Part shown: in pieces, positions 1 through 5,156 of the stretch
How positions within the stretch are numbered: position 1 is the first letter of the stretch
Layout: each line of letters starts with the position of its first letter
Source: Oligoflexia bacterium
Lineage (GTDB): Bacteria; Bdellovibrionota; JAFGOL01
Assembly: GCA_016926495.1 (NCBI GenBank)
Contig: JAFGOL010000060.1
Location: forward strand, 1-7,402
Direction: 5' to 3'
Length of the DNA: 7,402 bases
Position numbers and translations under genes: made by a program
Notes under the pieces: generated by a model
What the model saw: the letters and a program-made list of their open reading frames with translations, nothing else
Database searches by the model: none
Told to the model about the DNA's origin: nothing

Positions 1-236
1 AGCGTTTCCTTCGACAAATTTTCATCAAGGGGATTCAGAGGTGTAATAGACAAAATCTCGTACGGTGATTTCGCATTCCTTATAATGTCGTACGCCTTCC
101 TGATTTCCCTGAACATTTCGGGGGCCCGCTCCGGGGTGAACCTTCTTACCAGATCAAGATAAACCTGCTTCAGACGTGCGTCGTCATAATTCGCGGGTTC
201 TATTCCCAGAATTTCAAAAGGGTTTTTAATACTCAT
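1..236 (-). CDS. J-domain protein with degenerate HPD motif, partial (N-terminal 78 residues)
   Basis: This gene starts at ATG 236 and runs off the left edge of the window, so only the first 78 codons are visible. Residues 5-54 read as a DnaJ-type J domain: an NPFEILGI helix I, an amphipathic helix II (about 20-33, ending VRRF) and a helix III (about 39-53, FREIRKAYDII). The invariant HPD loop, which J proteins need to stimulate Hsp70 ATPase, is replaced by T34-P35-E36. This is therefore a J-like protein and probably not a classical DnaK co-chaperone. The start is supported by GGAG at 246-249, 9 nt upstream, and by an 11-bp overlap with the 3' end of the preceding 588-aa gene, which indicates an operon and translational coupling. 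The function is unknown. It may tether or scaffold a client or a dedicated Hsp70-like partner outside the window. Confidence 0.85.
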   Translation of the reverse strand, partial: MSIKNPFEILGIEPANYDDARLKQVYLDLVRRFTPERAPEMFREIRKAYDIIRNAKSPYEILSITPLNPLDENLSKET

Positions 237-1992
237 AAGCAGTGTCTCCAAAAGGCCGGGTCCTCAGGTAGGAAATAAAATCCCTGCATTTTTCTATGGC
301 GTCAAACTTATCCTGATATTCGTCAGCCGTTTTTTCGTCTTCAAAATAATCGTCAAGTATCCTGTCCATTGAGGATTCAAGCCTGTTTAATACGTCTCGT
401 GATATACGCGATTTATCAAATCCTTTTGAAAAATCCCTGTATTGCTGATCATAAAAATGTTCGATAAGAACGTACAAAAGGCTGCGGATATGGTTGTCCC
501 CGAGGGGACTTACCAGCAGTCCGTTCACAAAAGCCTGATGGAGCGGAAGCTCAAGCCTGGCGTTTATAACCGCGTCGCAAAGCATGTAAAACGTCTGTGA
601 ATGCCGCCTGAATAAGGGAAGGCTGGCGGCTACCGTCCCGGCCAGCGCCCCGGTATCGCCGTCCGGAGTGTTAAAAACATCAAGCATCGCGGAAAGAATG
701 GCAAACTGCGGGAACTTGATCTCGGTGAAAGCTTCCCTGAAATACCTGTATTGTTTTTTTTCAAGTCTGCCTGATGCCACAAAACCAATCAGGGATTCAA
801 AAAGCATTTCCATGTCAATGCTGTCAGGCTCAAGAAGGTAACCCAGCCTCGAAAAGTATCCCGAAATTCCCCTGAAATTACCGGCCCGCAGCATGCCTGT
901 AACCAAATTAACGCCGCTGGACGAATCACTAACCTCGTTAAAAAGATACCTGTTTATTCTGGCAAGTACTTCGTCCGCCCGCGCTATTCCGTTATCCCCG
1001 CAAAACTCAAGCAGGTACTTGACGTCCATGTATATGGCGAGTTTGTGGTTCTTCAGGACATTCCTGGGTATTGATTCAAACAGCTTCAATACTTCGGTAA
1101 ATATTGCCTTTTCATACAACTTCAATGTAAATTTATCGACCAGTTCGTCGTCGGTACATCCCGCGAGCGCCTCCTTTTCAAGCTCGGCGGTTATCTCTCT
1201 CAATATGTCGTCATCAACGCCTCCGTCTTCGGCAAGGTTGCCTCCGGCAAAGTTTTTCAGCTTCCTGAGTTCCAACTGTATAATGAAAACGTTCTGGAAT
1301 TCCATAAGGTCTTCCTGCTTTTTCAGCATGTAGAGAAGACCGTCTATATAATCATTGCATTTGGGATCACAAAGATGCGCGTTCCAGAATGTTTTCCAGT
1401 TCTTCGGAAAATGGTTAAGGACGCGGAGAGCCTTTTCGTAATTGCCTTCAGCGTAGTATTTACAGAAAATAAAATACAGGGACTGCAGCCGGTCTTCGTC
1501 CAAACCGTCAGCCTGAATTTCCGGAATTTTTTCATAAACATAATTATCTGAAAGCGGGTTTTTCAAAAACTTCAGAAATTCAAAGTCGATATTACCGTCG
1601 AACTGCCCGACGTTACCGTAAGAAAGGATATCATTGTCATAAGGAGAATCATTCCAGTATCTGCCCAGGTAGTCCGTAAAATTCATGTCGTCTTTTATTA
1701 TTTCGCTTTTCAAACAGTCCGGTATTTTTGAAATAACATCGTGGCTGAAAGGATCTCTTTCGAATTTGAGCAGAAACCTCAGCCAGCCTTTGAACAAAAA
1801 AGACGCACTGGCCGCGTCACAACGCGAAACAGACATGTCCAGAGTAATTAAGAACAGGTTGCCTATTGTTTCCCGTGAAAACCCCTCGGGAAGCTTCGCA
1901 CAACAGTCCAGGTACATGCATACATCGAGCAGAGCCGGATAGCTGTGCCCGGAATTGGTTGCGAAAAATTCAAGTAGTTTATCAAGCTTCAT
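226..1992 (-). CDS. Hypothetical 588-aa helical-repeat-like cytoplasmic protein
   Basis: I do not recognise this protein. It has no signal peptide or membrane segment and looks largely alpha-helical and acidic, with aromatic-rich helices. A TPR-like hairpin is visible around residues 167-197 (YAEGNYEKALRVLNHFP), so an alpha-solenoid or TPR-type scaffold is plausible. The C-terminal part (about 530-578) is a charged helical segment. No catalytic motif was found. The start at ATG 1992 has only a weak purine-rich stretch (GAAT) upstream, and I see no confident minus-strand promoter in the 156-bp gap that separates it from the divergent outer-membrane gene. Its 3' end overlaps the J-domain gene by 11 bp, so the two are very probably made together. 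The inferred role is a helical partner or client adaptor of the J-like protein. The function cannot be assigned from sequence alone. Confidence 0.85.
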   Translation of the reverse strand: MKLDKLLEFFATNSGHSYPALLDVCMYLDCCAKLPEGFSRETIGNLFLITLDMSVSRCDAASASFLFKGWLRFLLKFERDPFSHDVISKIPDCLKSEIIKDDMNFTDYLGRYWNDSPYDNDILSYGNVGQFDGNIDFEFLKFLKNPLSDNYVYEKIPEIQADGLDEDRLQSLYFIFCKYYAEGNYEKALRVLNHFPKNWKTFWNAHLCDPKCNDYIDGLLYMLKKQEDLMEFQNVFIIQLELRKLKNFAGGNLAEDGGVDDDILREITAELEKEALAGCTDDELVDKFTLKLYEKAIFTEVLKLFESIPRNVLKNHKLAIYMDVKYLLEFCGDNGIARADEVLARINRYLFNEVSDSSSGVNLVTGMLRAGNFRGISGYFSRLGYLLEPDSIDMEMLFESLIGFVASGRLEKKQYRYFREAFTEIKFPQFAILSAMLDVFNTPDGDTGALAGTVAASLPLFRRHSQTFYMLCDAVINARLELPLHQAFVNGLLVSPLGDNHIRSLLYVLIEHFYDQQYRDFSKGFDKSRISRDVLNRLESSMDRILDDYFEDEKTADEYQDKFDAIEKCRDFISYLRTRPFGDTAYEY

Positions 1993-2109
1993 GCAATTCT
2001 ATGTCAGACTTTATATTTTCGTCTTAAACAATCCCTGTTTTTTTTTGCACCATAAAATTTTACTTTACTCTGATTTTTACAGCAAGAAATTAAATCAAAA
2101 ATGTTGTGC

Positions 2110-2138
2110 TTGACATAAAAAAAACAATAATCTACAAA
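2110..2138 (+). promoter_or_regulatory. Sigma70-like promoter of the outer-membrane protein gene
   Basis: TTGACA (2110-2115, perfect -35) is followed by a 17-bp spacer and TACAAA (2133-2138, 4/6 match to the -10 consensus). Transcription would start near 2145, about 4 nt before the GTG start at 2149, so the mRNA would be nearly leaderless. No Shine-Dalgarno sequence precedes the GTG. Confidence 0.7.
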
Positions 2139-2148
2139 ATTCTGAACA

Positions 2149-3081
2149 GTGCGTAATATAATTATACTATTTTTTCCTCTTATATTTGTGTCCGTAAAGG
2201 CTTACGCTTTTGACACCCAAAAAGACGAAAGCGTTGAAGACGGCGATACCGGTATTTATCTTGCCCTGCTCAACCATGTATATTACAATGTTGACTCGGA
2301 CAGCAACCTTGACAACACGTTTAAGGCAATGTTAACCATAATTCCGGGCAATGATCTCTACGTCACGATTGTTCCCTCGGCTTCATGGAGCTGGGCCAGG
2401 TATTACGACGACAGCAACATCAGGCTTAATGATCCCACGGTGACATTAAGCTACGGCTCACCGGCTGGCGGCACGCCCACGACATCAATGTATCCCTCCA
2501 CAAACATTACGGCTGCTTTAACAATGTCTTTACCTTTGAGCGAAACATCAAGGGAAAGCGGCCTTATCACAAGCGTATGGGGTTCTGTTTCCCTTTACCT
2601 TATTTTCAATGAAAGAAGGACCAGTATAAGCCTTACGCCCTCCTTCATATATGATCTGAGATCTTACCAGACAGCGGCGCCCGCGGCCTCAAGCCTTGAA
2701 GAAATTCCCGAAGACAAAACGTACATTCGGGATGAGCTTGTATTTGAAAAACTTGATCCATACTCTCATTATTCGCTGGGTGCAGGCATAACAATCTGTC
2801 ACAGGATCTTTGAAATGACCTATGTTATTGCCTGGTTCAACACGGATTTTTACAGGAAATATCCCGACGCTCTTGAATATTCGGGCAACACGTGGGAAAT
2901 AACTCCCGCTGAATGGAGCAGTACTTTTACACTGGGCCAGAAGCTGTTTTTCCCGGTTACAGGCTGCCTCTGGGGTGACGTTTCGGTAAACTCTTCGGGA
3001 AATACCGGATCATTTGTTCCATACGGTACCGACGACGGGAATAATTTAACCTTATCGGCCGGACTTTCCTACTTTTTCTAA
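2149..3081 (+). CDS. Outer-membrane beta-barrel protein (uncharacterised, 310 aa)
   Basis: This is a secreted protein predicted to sit in the outer membrane. Residues 1-20 form a signal peptide: an Arg, a hydrophobic core (IIILFFPLIFVSV) and an AYA cleavage site before FDTQ. The mature part is rich in alternating aromatic and polar beta-strands (for example VTIVPSASWSWARYY and WGSVSLYLIF) and ends in LSAGLSYFF. A terminal Phe is the usual BAM-recognised signal of outer-membrane barrels. The size would suit a barrel of roughly 12 strands. GTG at 2149 is chosen because an in-frame TGA lies at 2143-2145 and the signal peptide needs this start. The CDF exporter gene follows after 46 bp on the same strand but has its own promoter. 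The transported substrate, if any, is unknown, and a porin-like or structural role is equally possible. Confidence 0.85.
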   Translation: MRNIIILFFPLIFVSVKAYAFDTQKDESVEDGDTGIYLALLNHVYYNVDSDSNLDNTFKAMLTIIPGNDLYVTIVPSASWSWARYYDDSNIRLNDPTVTLSYGSPAGGTPTTSMYPSTNITAALTMSLPLSETSRESGLITSVWGSVSLYLIFNERRTSISLTPSFIYDLRSYQTAAPAASSLEEIPEDKTYIRDELVFEKLDPYSHYSLGAGITICHRIFEMTYVIAWFNTDFYRKYPDALEYSGNTWEITPAEWSSTFTLGQKLFFPVTGCLWGDVSVNSSGNTGSFVPYGTDDGNNLTLSAGLSYFF

Positions 3082-3092
3082 ATGAAATCCTG

Positions 3093-3121
3093 TTGATATT
3101 AAAAAAATCAGGGTTTAAACT
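3093..3121 (+). promoter_or_regulatory. Sigma70-like promoter of the CDF transporter gene
   Basis: TTGATA (3093-3098, 5/6) is followed by a 17-bp spacer and TAAACT (3116-3121, 4/6). The predicted +1 falls on or next to the ATG at 3128, giving a leaderless transcript. No convincing Shine-Dalgarno sequence lies upstream of the ATG. It is weaker than the promoters at 2110 and 4142, but the geometry is the same. Confidence 0.5.
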
Positions 3122-3127
3122 CAGCGG

Positions 3128-4012
3128 ATGGAAACAGTCGCCAAAACAAAGCAGGTTACATGGGTCAGTTTTTTTGTAAACCTGTTTTGCGTAAGCATCA
3201 AATTTACGGGAGGTTACTTCGGACACAGCCAGGCAGTAATCGCGGACGCGGTACACAGCCTATCCGACTCCGTAACCGATATAGCAATATTGATAGGTGT
3301 ACACTACTGGCATAAGCCTCCTGACAACACTCATCCTTACGGGCACCGCAAAATTGAAACAATCGTAACAATATTCATAGGGATATCCCTGTTTCTTGTA
3401 GCCGCCGGACTTTGTTATAACGCAATATTATCAATCAAGCAAAAGCACGACGCTTCGCCCTCAGTGCTGGCACTGGCATCAATATTTGTCTCAATAGTGT
3501 TCAAGGAATGGCTGTACAGGTGGAGCTACAAGTTGGGAACCCTCCTGAAGTCATCAGCGCTCACCGCTAACGCCCTGCATCACAGGAGCGATGTTTTCAG
3601 TTCCATCCCGGCGTTTATTGCTGTTCTTTGCTCGATACTGCTGCCTGATTTTTACTTTCTTGACCATATAGGGGCCATAGCCGTGTCACTTGTAATATTC
3701 CAGAGCGCCTTTGAAGTGCTGAAACCCGCGTGGTTTGAGCTTGTTGACGCTTCGGCTTCTTCCGAAAAAATAGAGCTGATACAAAAACTTGCGCTTGACG
3801 TAAAGGGTGTGATGGCGGTCCATGCCCTGAGGACCAGGCACGCGGGTTCCGAACTGTATATTGATTTGCACGTACAGGTTAATCCCGATATTTCGGTTGC
3901 GGAAGGATACAATATTGCGCGTGATATCAAAAAGAGCATTTACGAAAACATGGCGGAATCGGTTAATATCGTTGTTCAGATAGAACCTTTTAACGCTTAT
4001 AAAAAATCTTGA
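3128..4012 (+). CDS. Cation diffusion facilitator (CDF) family divalent-metal exporter
   Basis: This inner-membrane proton-coupled antiporter exports divalent metals from the cytoplasm. It is 294 aa, the normal CDF length, with six hydrophobic segments (about 10-30, 35-58, 77-100, 110-130, 157-178, 180-200) and a cytoplasmic C-terminal domain (about 208-290). The transport site is complete: H43 and D47 in TM2 (HSLSD) and H151 and D155 in TM5 (LHHRSD). The two-His/two-Asp set is typical of Zn/Cd-type members, whereas Mn or Fe types usually carry Asp at the first TM2 position. The interfacial site equivalent to E. coli YiiP site B is also present (D66, H69, H73 in HPYGH). In the C-terminal domain H232, H248 and E286 match metal ligands, but Y261 and Q284 stand where YiiP has His. 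This alignment was made from memory. The family call is firm, and zinc as substrate is inferred. Confidence 0.95.
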   Translation: METVAKTKQVTWVSFFVNLFCVSIKFTGGYFGHSQAVIADAVHSLSDSVTDIAILIGVHYWHKPPDNTHPYGHRKIETIVTIFIGISLFLVAAGLCYNAILSIKQKHDASPSVLALASIFVSIVFKEWLYRWSYKLGTLLKSSALTANALHHRSDVFSSIPAFIAVLCSILLPDFYFLDHIGAIAVSLVIFQSAFEVLKPAWFELVDASASSEKIELIQKLALDVKGVMAVHALRTRHAGSELYIDLHVQVNPDISVAEGYNIARDIKKSIYENMAESVNIVVQIEPFNAYKKS

Positions 4013-4036
4013 CTAAAGTAAAGGCTATGCTAAAAG
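4009..4036 (+). promoter_or_regulatory. Possible promoter of tRNA-Val
   Basis: TTGACT (4009-4014, 5/6) overlaps the stop codon of the CDF gene. It is followed by a 16-bp spacer and TAAAAG (4031-4036, 4/6). Transcription would start about 15 nt before the mature tRNA 5' end. Readthrough from the CDF gene is an alternative. Confidence 0.4.
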
Positions 4037-4057
4037 TTGTTCTGTTCTTACCACAGT

Positions 4058-4133
4058 GGGAGGTTAGCTCAGCTGGGAGAGCATCTGCCTTACAAGCAGA
4101 GGGCCGCAGGTTCGAGCCCTGCACTTCCCACCA
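4058..4133 (+). tRNA. tRNA-Val (anticodon TAC), CCA encoded
   Basis: This is a 76-nt cloverleaf. The acceptor GGGAGGT pairs with ACTTCCC (one G-U), followed by discriminator A and encoded CCA. The D-stem is GCTC/GAGC, the anticodon stem TCTGC/GCAGA with loop CTTACAA, and the T-stem GCAGG/CCTGC with loop TTCGAGC. The anticodon TAC at 4091-4093 reads valine GTA codons and, by wobble, probably others. The gene is intact even though its 3' part served as an integration site: nucleotides 30-76 are repeated exactly at 5091-5137, so the inserted DNA left a complete tRNA on this side. Confidence 0.97.
4087..4133 (+). repeat. 47-bp direct repeat, left copy (attL-like, inside tRNA-Val)
   Basis: The segment from the anticodon stem (tRNA nucleotide 30) to the CCA end is identical over 47 bp to 5091-5137. 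The match stops at both edges (T4086 versus A5090, C4134 versus T5138). A direct repeat of a tRNA 3' end flanking foreign-looking DNA is the standard footprint of tyrosine-recombinase integration. Confidence 0.9.
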
Positions 4134-4141
4134 CTTCTTTC

Positions 4142-4170
4142 TAGACATAAATAAACGCAAAGCTTATACT
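4142..4170 (+). promoter_or_regulatory. Promoter of the toxin-antitoxin operon
   Basis: TAGACA (4142-4147, 5/6) is followed by exactly 17 bp and TATACT (4165-4170, 5/6). The predicted start is near 4177, 2 nt before ATG 4179, so the toxin mRNA would be essentially leaderless. The promoter lies just 8 bp past the tRNA CCA, so it belongs to the inserted DNA. A TTGCAA palindrome (4172-4177) overlaps the predicted +1 and could be an operator. Confidence 0.65.
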
Positions 4171-4171
4171 T

Positions 4172-4197
4172 TTGCAAGATGAAAGATAAACATATGT
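4172..4197 (+). repeat. Imperfect direct repeat, copy A (over the toxin start codon)
   Basis: This segment has TTGCAAG, then a variable A-rich stretch containing AAAG, then TAAACATATGT. It matches 4946-4970 at 22 of 26 positions with one gap, including an exact 11-mer and an exact 7-mer. Each unit contains two palindromes, TTGCAA and ACATATGT. This copy spans the predicted transcription start and the first six toxin codons. Confidence 0.55.
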
Positions 4198-4763
4198 ATA
4201 TTATAGCTGGACCTAATGGTTCAGGAAAAACAACATTTGCTAAAGAATTTTTACCTGAATTTGTTGATTGTCCTAATTTTATTAATGCTGATTTAATTGC
4301 TATGGGCTTGTCACCTTTTTTTCCTGATCACGTCGCAATAAAAGCTGGTAAACTTGTTTTAGAACAAATTGATGAATTCTCAAAAAAAGGTCAGGATTTT
4401 GCTTTTGAAACAACTCTTTCAGGAAAGACGTATTTAAAATTATTTAAAAGATTAAAAGATAGGGGATATAAATTACACATTTTCTTTTTATGGGTTCCTC
4501 ATTCTCAACTTTCAATTGCGAGGATTAAACAAAGGGTTAGTAATGGTGGGCATAATATTCCTAATGAAGATGTTATAAGAAGATTCTCTCGCAGCATTAT
4601 AAATTTTTTTGAAAGTTATTTGAGTTTATCTGATTCATGGCTTTTTTTTGATAACTCAGGGATAAAGCCTGAGCTTGTTGCCAAATCAAAAGGCAAAACA
4701 ATAAATATTATTAAAAAGAATAAATTAAACGATATATTAACACAATTTGGAGTCAAGTTATGA
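4179..4763 (+). CDS. Zeta-toxin-family P-loop kinase (toxin of a TA pair)
   Basis: This is a 194-aa single-domain ATPase of the zeta-toxin-like group (COG4185-type). The Walker A motif GPNGSGKT is at residues 11-18 (Lys17), after a YIIA beta-strand. The other conserved stretches are INAD (35-38), with the Asp where zeta/PezT enzymes have their catalytic acidic residue, FETTLSG (76-82), and an Arg-rich region at 114-139 containing VSNGGHNIP and RRF. Canonical zeta toxins phosphorylate UDP-N-acetylglucosamine and block wall synthesis. That substrate is unproven for this short group and is only inferred. ATG 4179 is used because it follows a strong promoter, but there is no Shine-Dalgarno sequence, and ATG 4194 (Met6, just before YIIAGPNG) is a possible alternative. 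Its TGA overlaps the ATG of the next gene (ATGA). The A+T-rich codon use marks it as acquired DNA. Confidence 0.88.
   Translation: MKDKHMYIIAGPNGSGKTTFAKEFLPEFVDCPNFINADLIAMGLSPFFPDHVAIKAGKLVLEQIDEFSKKGQDFAFETTLSGKTYLKLFKRLKDRGYKLHIFFLWVPHSQLSIARIKQRVSNGGHNIPNEDVIRRFSRSIINFFESYLSLSDSWLFFDNSGIKPELVAKSKGKTINIIKKNKLNDILTQFGVKL
4749..4752 (+). promoter_or_regulatory. Ribosome-binding site of the 49-aa gene
   Basis: GGAG lies 7 nt before ATG 4760, inside the last codons of the toxin gene. It decides the start of the small gene and contrasts with the toxin, which has no such site. Confidence 0.7.
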
Positions 4764-4909
4764 ATAAGAAGAATGGATTATTATCCCTAGAGGATAAAGC
4801 CGAACAGGCGATGAAACAGGCTATAAGGAAGTTGGTAAAAGAGCACAAAAAATCAGGCCTTCCCTTGATTATCTGGGAAAATGGAAAGGTTGTAAAAGTT
4901 AAGTTGTAA
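4760..4909 (+). CDS. 49-aa small protein, probable antitoxin of the zeta-like toxin
   Basis: This short gene overlaps the toxin stop by ATGA (4760-4763) and has a good GGAG site, so it is very likely translated and coupled to the toxin. The protein has a charged N-terminal helix (about 10-30, AEQAMKQAIRKLVKEHK) followed by a short beta-hairpin-like tail (LPLIIWENGKVVKVKL). The pattern of a helix followed by a G-x-P-hydrophobic-W-x-(D/N)-G-K-V-V tail resembles small ORFs that I recall accompanying COG4185 zeta-like kinases. No DNA-binding motif is evident, so repression of the promoter would need another feature. It is inferred to neutralise the toxin by direct binding. The order here is toxin first, the reverse of epsilon-zeta and PezAT, where the antitoxin gene comes first. 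Confidence 0.75.
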   Translation: MNKKNGLLSLEDKAEQAMKQAIRKLVKEHKKSGLPLIIWENGKVVKVKL

Positions 4910-4940
4910 AAAGTTTTGAGAACTGAAGTCTTGAAACACC

Positions 4941-4965
4941 TGATCTTGCAAGGAAAAAGTAAACA
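4941..4965 (+). repeat. Probable IS3-family terminal inverted repeat (transposase 3' side)
   Basis: Reading inward, this begins TGATCTTGC and continues with GAAAAAGTAAACA. That resembles IS3-family ends, which start TGA and carry an AAAAGT..GACA-like stretch, and IS3 itself begins TGATCTTACC. It lies 12 bp beyond the stop of the transposase relic, where the right end of such an element is expected. The comparison was made from memory, and the opposite end is not in the window. Confidence 0.45.
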
Positions 4966-4970
4966 TATGT
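4946..4970 (+). repeat. Imperfect direct repeat, copy B (after the antitoxin gene)
   Basis: This is the second copy of the unit at 4172-4197: TTGCAAG, an A-rich stretch, then TAAACATATGT. It falls within the presumed IS3 terminal repeat. The two copies bracket the toxin-antitoxin pair in the same orientation. Confidence 0.5.
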
Positions 4971-4976
4971 TCTCTC

Positions 4977-5087
4977 TTAAGCACATTTGTTAAGGCTGTA
5001 CTCCTTTGCAAAATTTACAGGGGATTTGTATCCCAAAGCTGAATGTTTTCTGTACTTGTTTTCAGGAATTTGATTAATTTGAATTTT
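4977..5087 (-). pseudogene. IS3-family transposase (OrfB) C-terminal relic
   Basis: The minus strand from 5087 down to the TAA at 4977-4979 encodes 36 residues containing NKYRKHSALGYKSPVNFAKE. This matches the end of the DDE integrase-type domain of IS3-group transposases (the usual NxxRxHSALGYxTPxxF pattern). Everything upstream, including the DDE catalytic residues, is missing. An in-frame TAA (5088-5090) closes the frame exactly at the edge of the tRNA fragment. It cannot be active. It shows that an IS3-type element entered the island and was then cut by a deletion or recombination ending at or within the tRNA-derived repeat. Confidence 0.8.
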
Positions 5088-5090
5088 TTA

Positions 5091-5137
5091 GCCTTACAAG
5101 CAGAGGGCCGCAGGTTCGAGCCCTGCACTTCCCACCA
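5091..5137 (+). pseudogene. tRNA-Val 3' fragment (attR-like right copy of the 47-bp repeat)
   Basis: These 47 nt are identical to tRNA-Val nucleotides 30-76: part of the anticodon stem and loop, the variable region, the T-arm, the 3' acceptor strand and CCA. The 5' acceptor strand and D-arm are missing, so it cannot fold into a tRNA. It is the duplicated target left at the far end of the integrated DNA. The perfect identity suggests a recent event or continuing homogenisation with the intact gene. Confidence 0.92.
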
Positions 5138-5156
5138 TTCAATCAGGTCCGCTTTC

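Larger units (their letters stand above)
4087..5137. mobile_element. Small A+T-rich integrated element in tRNA-Val (integrase-less remnant or mini-island)
   Basis: The DNA between the two 47-bp tRNA repeats has a repeat period of 1,004 bp. It is visibly poorer in G+C than its neighbours (about 32% against 47% in sampled lines). It carries only a zeta-toxin-like kinase, a 49-aa partner gene and a truncated IS3-type transposase. No integrase, excisionase or replication gene is present, so it cannot move by itself. It is either the deletion remnant of a larger island or a minimal unit mobilised in trans. Host genes resume immediately, since the histidine-kinase stop codon is 19 bp beyond the right repeat. 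The presence of an insertion is well supported, but its history is inferred. Confidence 0.8.

Noticed and set aside
893..1333. 146-codon plus-strand open frame inside the 588-aa gene
   Set aside because: It is a low-complexity Ser-rich translation typical of an antisense shadow, with no ribosome-binding site or family match.
3085..3116. Hairpin (AAATCCTG / CAGGGTTT, 16-nt loop) after the outer-membrane protein gene
   Set aside because: It has no T-tract after it, a large A-rich loop and a G-U pair, and it overlaps the likely CDF promoter, so it is not a convincing terminator.
2957..3256. Minus-strand open frame spanning the end of the barrel gene and the start of the CDF gene
   Set aside because: It lies antisense to two well-supported proteins and has no recognisable features.
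4913..4937. Nine-pair hairpin downstream of the 49-aa gene
   Set aside because: It has two G-U pairs and no T-run on the plus strand. On the minus strand it is followed by TTTTT, but the two wobbles become mismatches. It is too weak to call a terminator on either strand.
4753..4986. 77-codon minus-strand open frame across the 49-aa gene
   Set aside because: It is antisense to a gene with a good ribosome-binding site, shows no recognisable family and has the wrong frame for the transposase relic.
5091..5137. Second functional tRNA gene
   Set aside because: Only the 3' 47 nt are present. Without the 5' acceptor strand and D-arm no cloverleaf can form.
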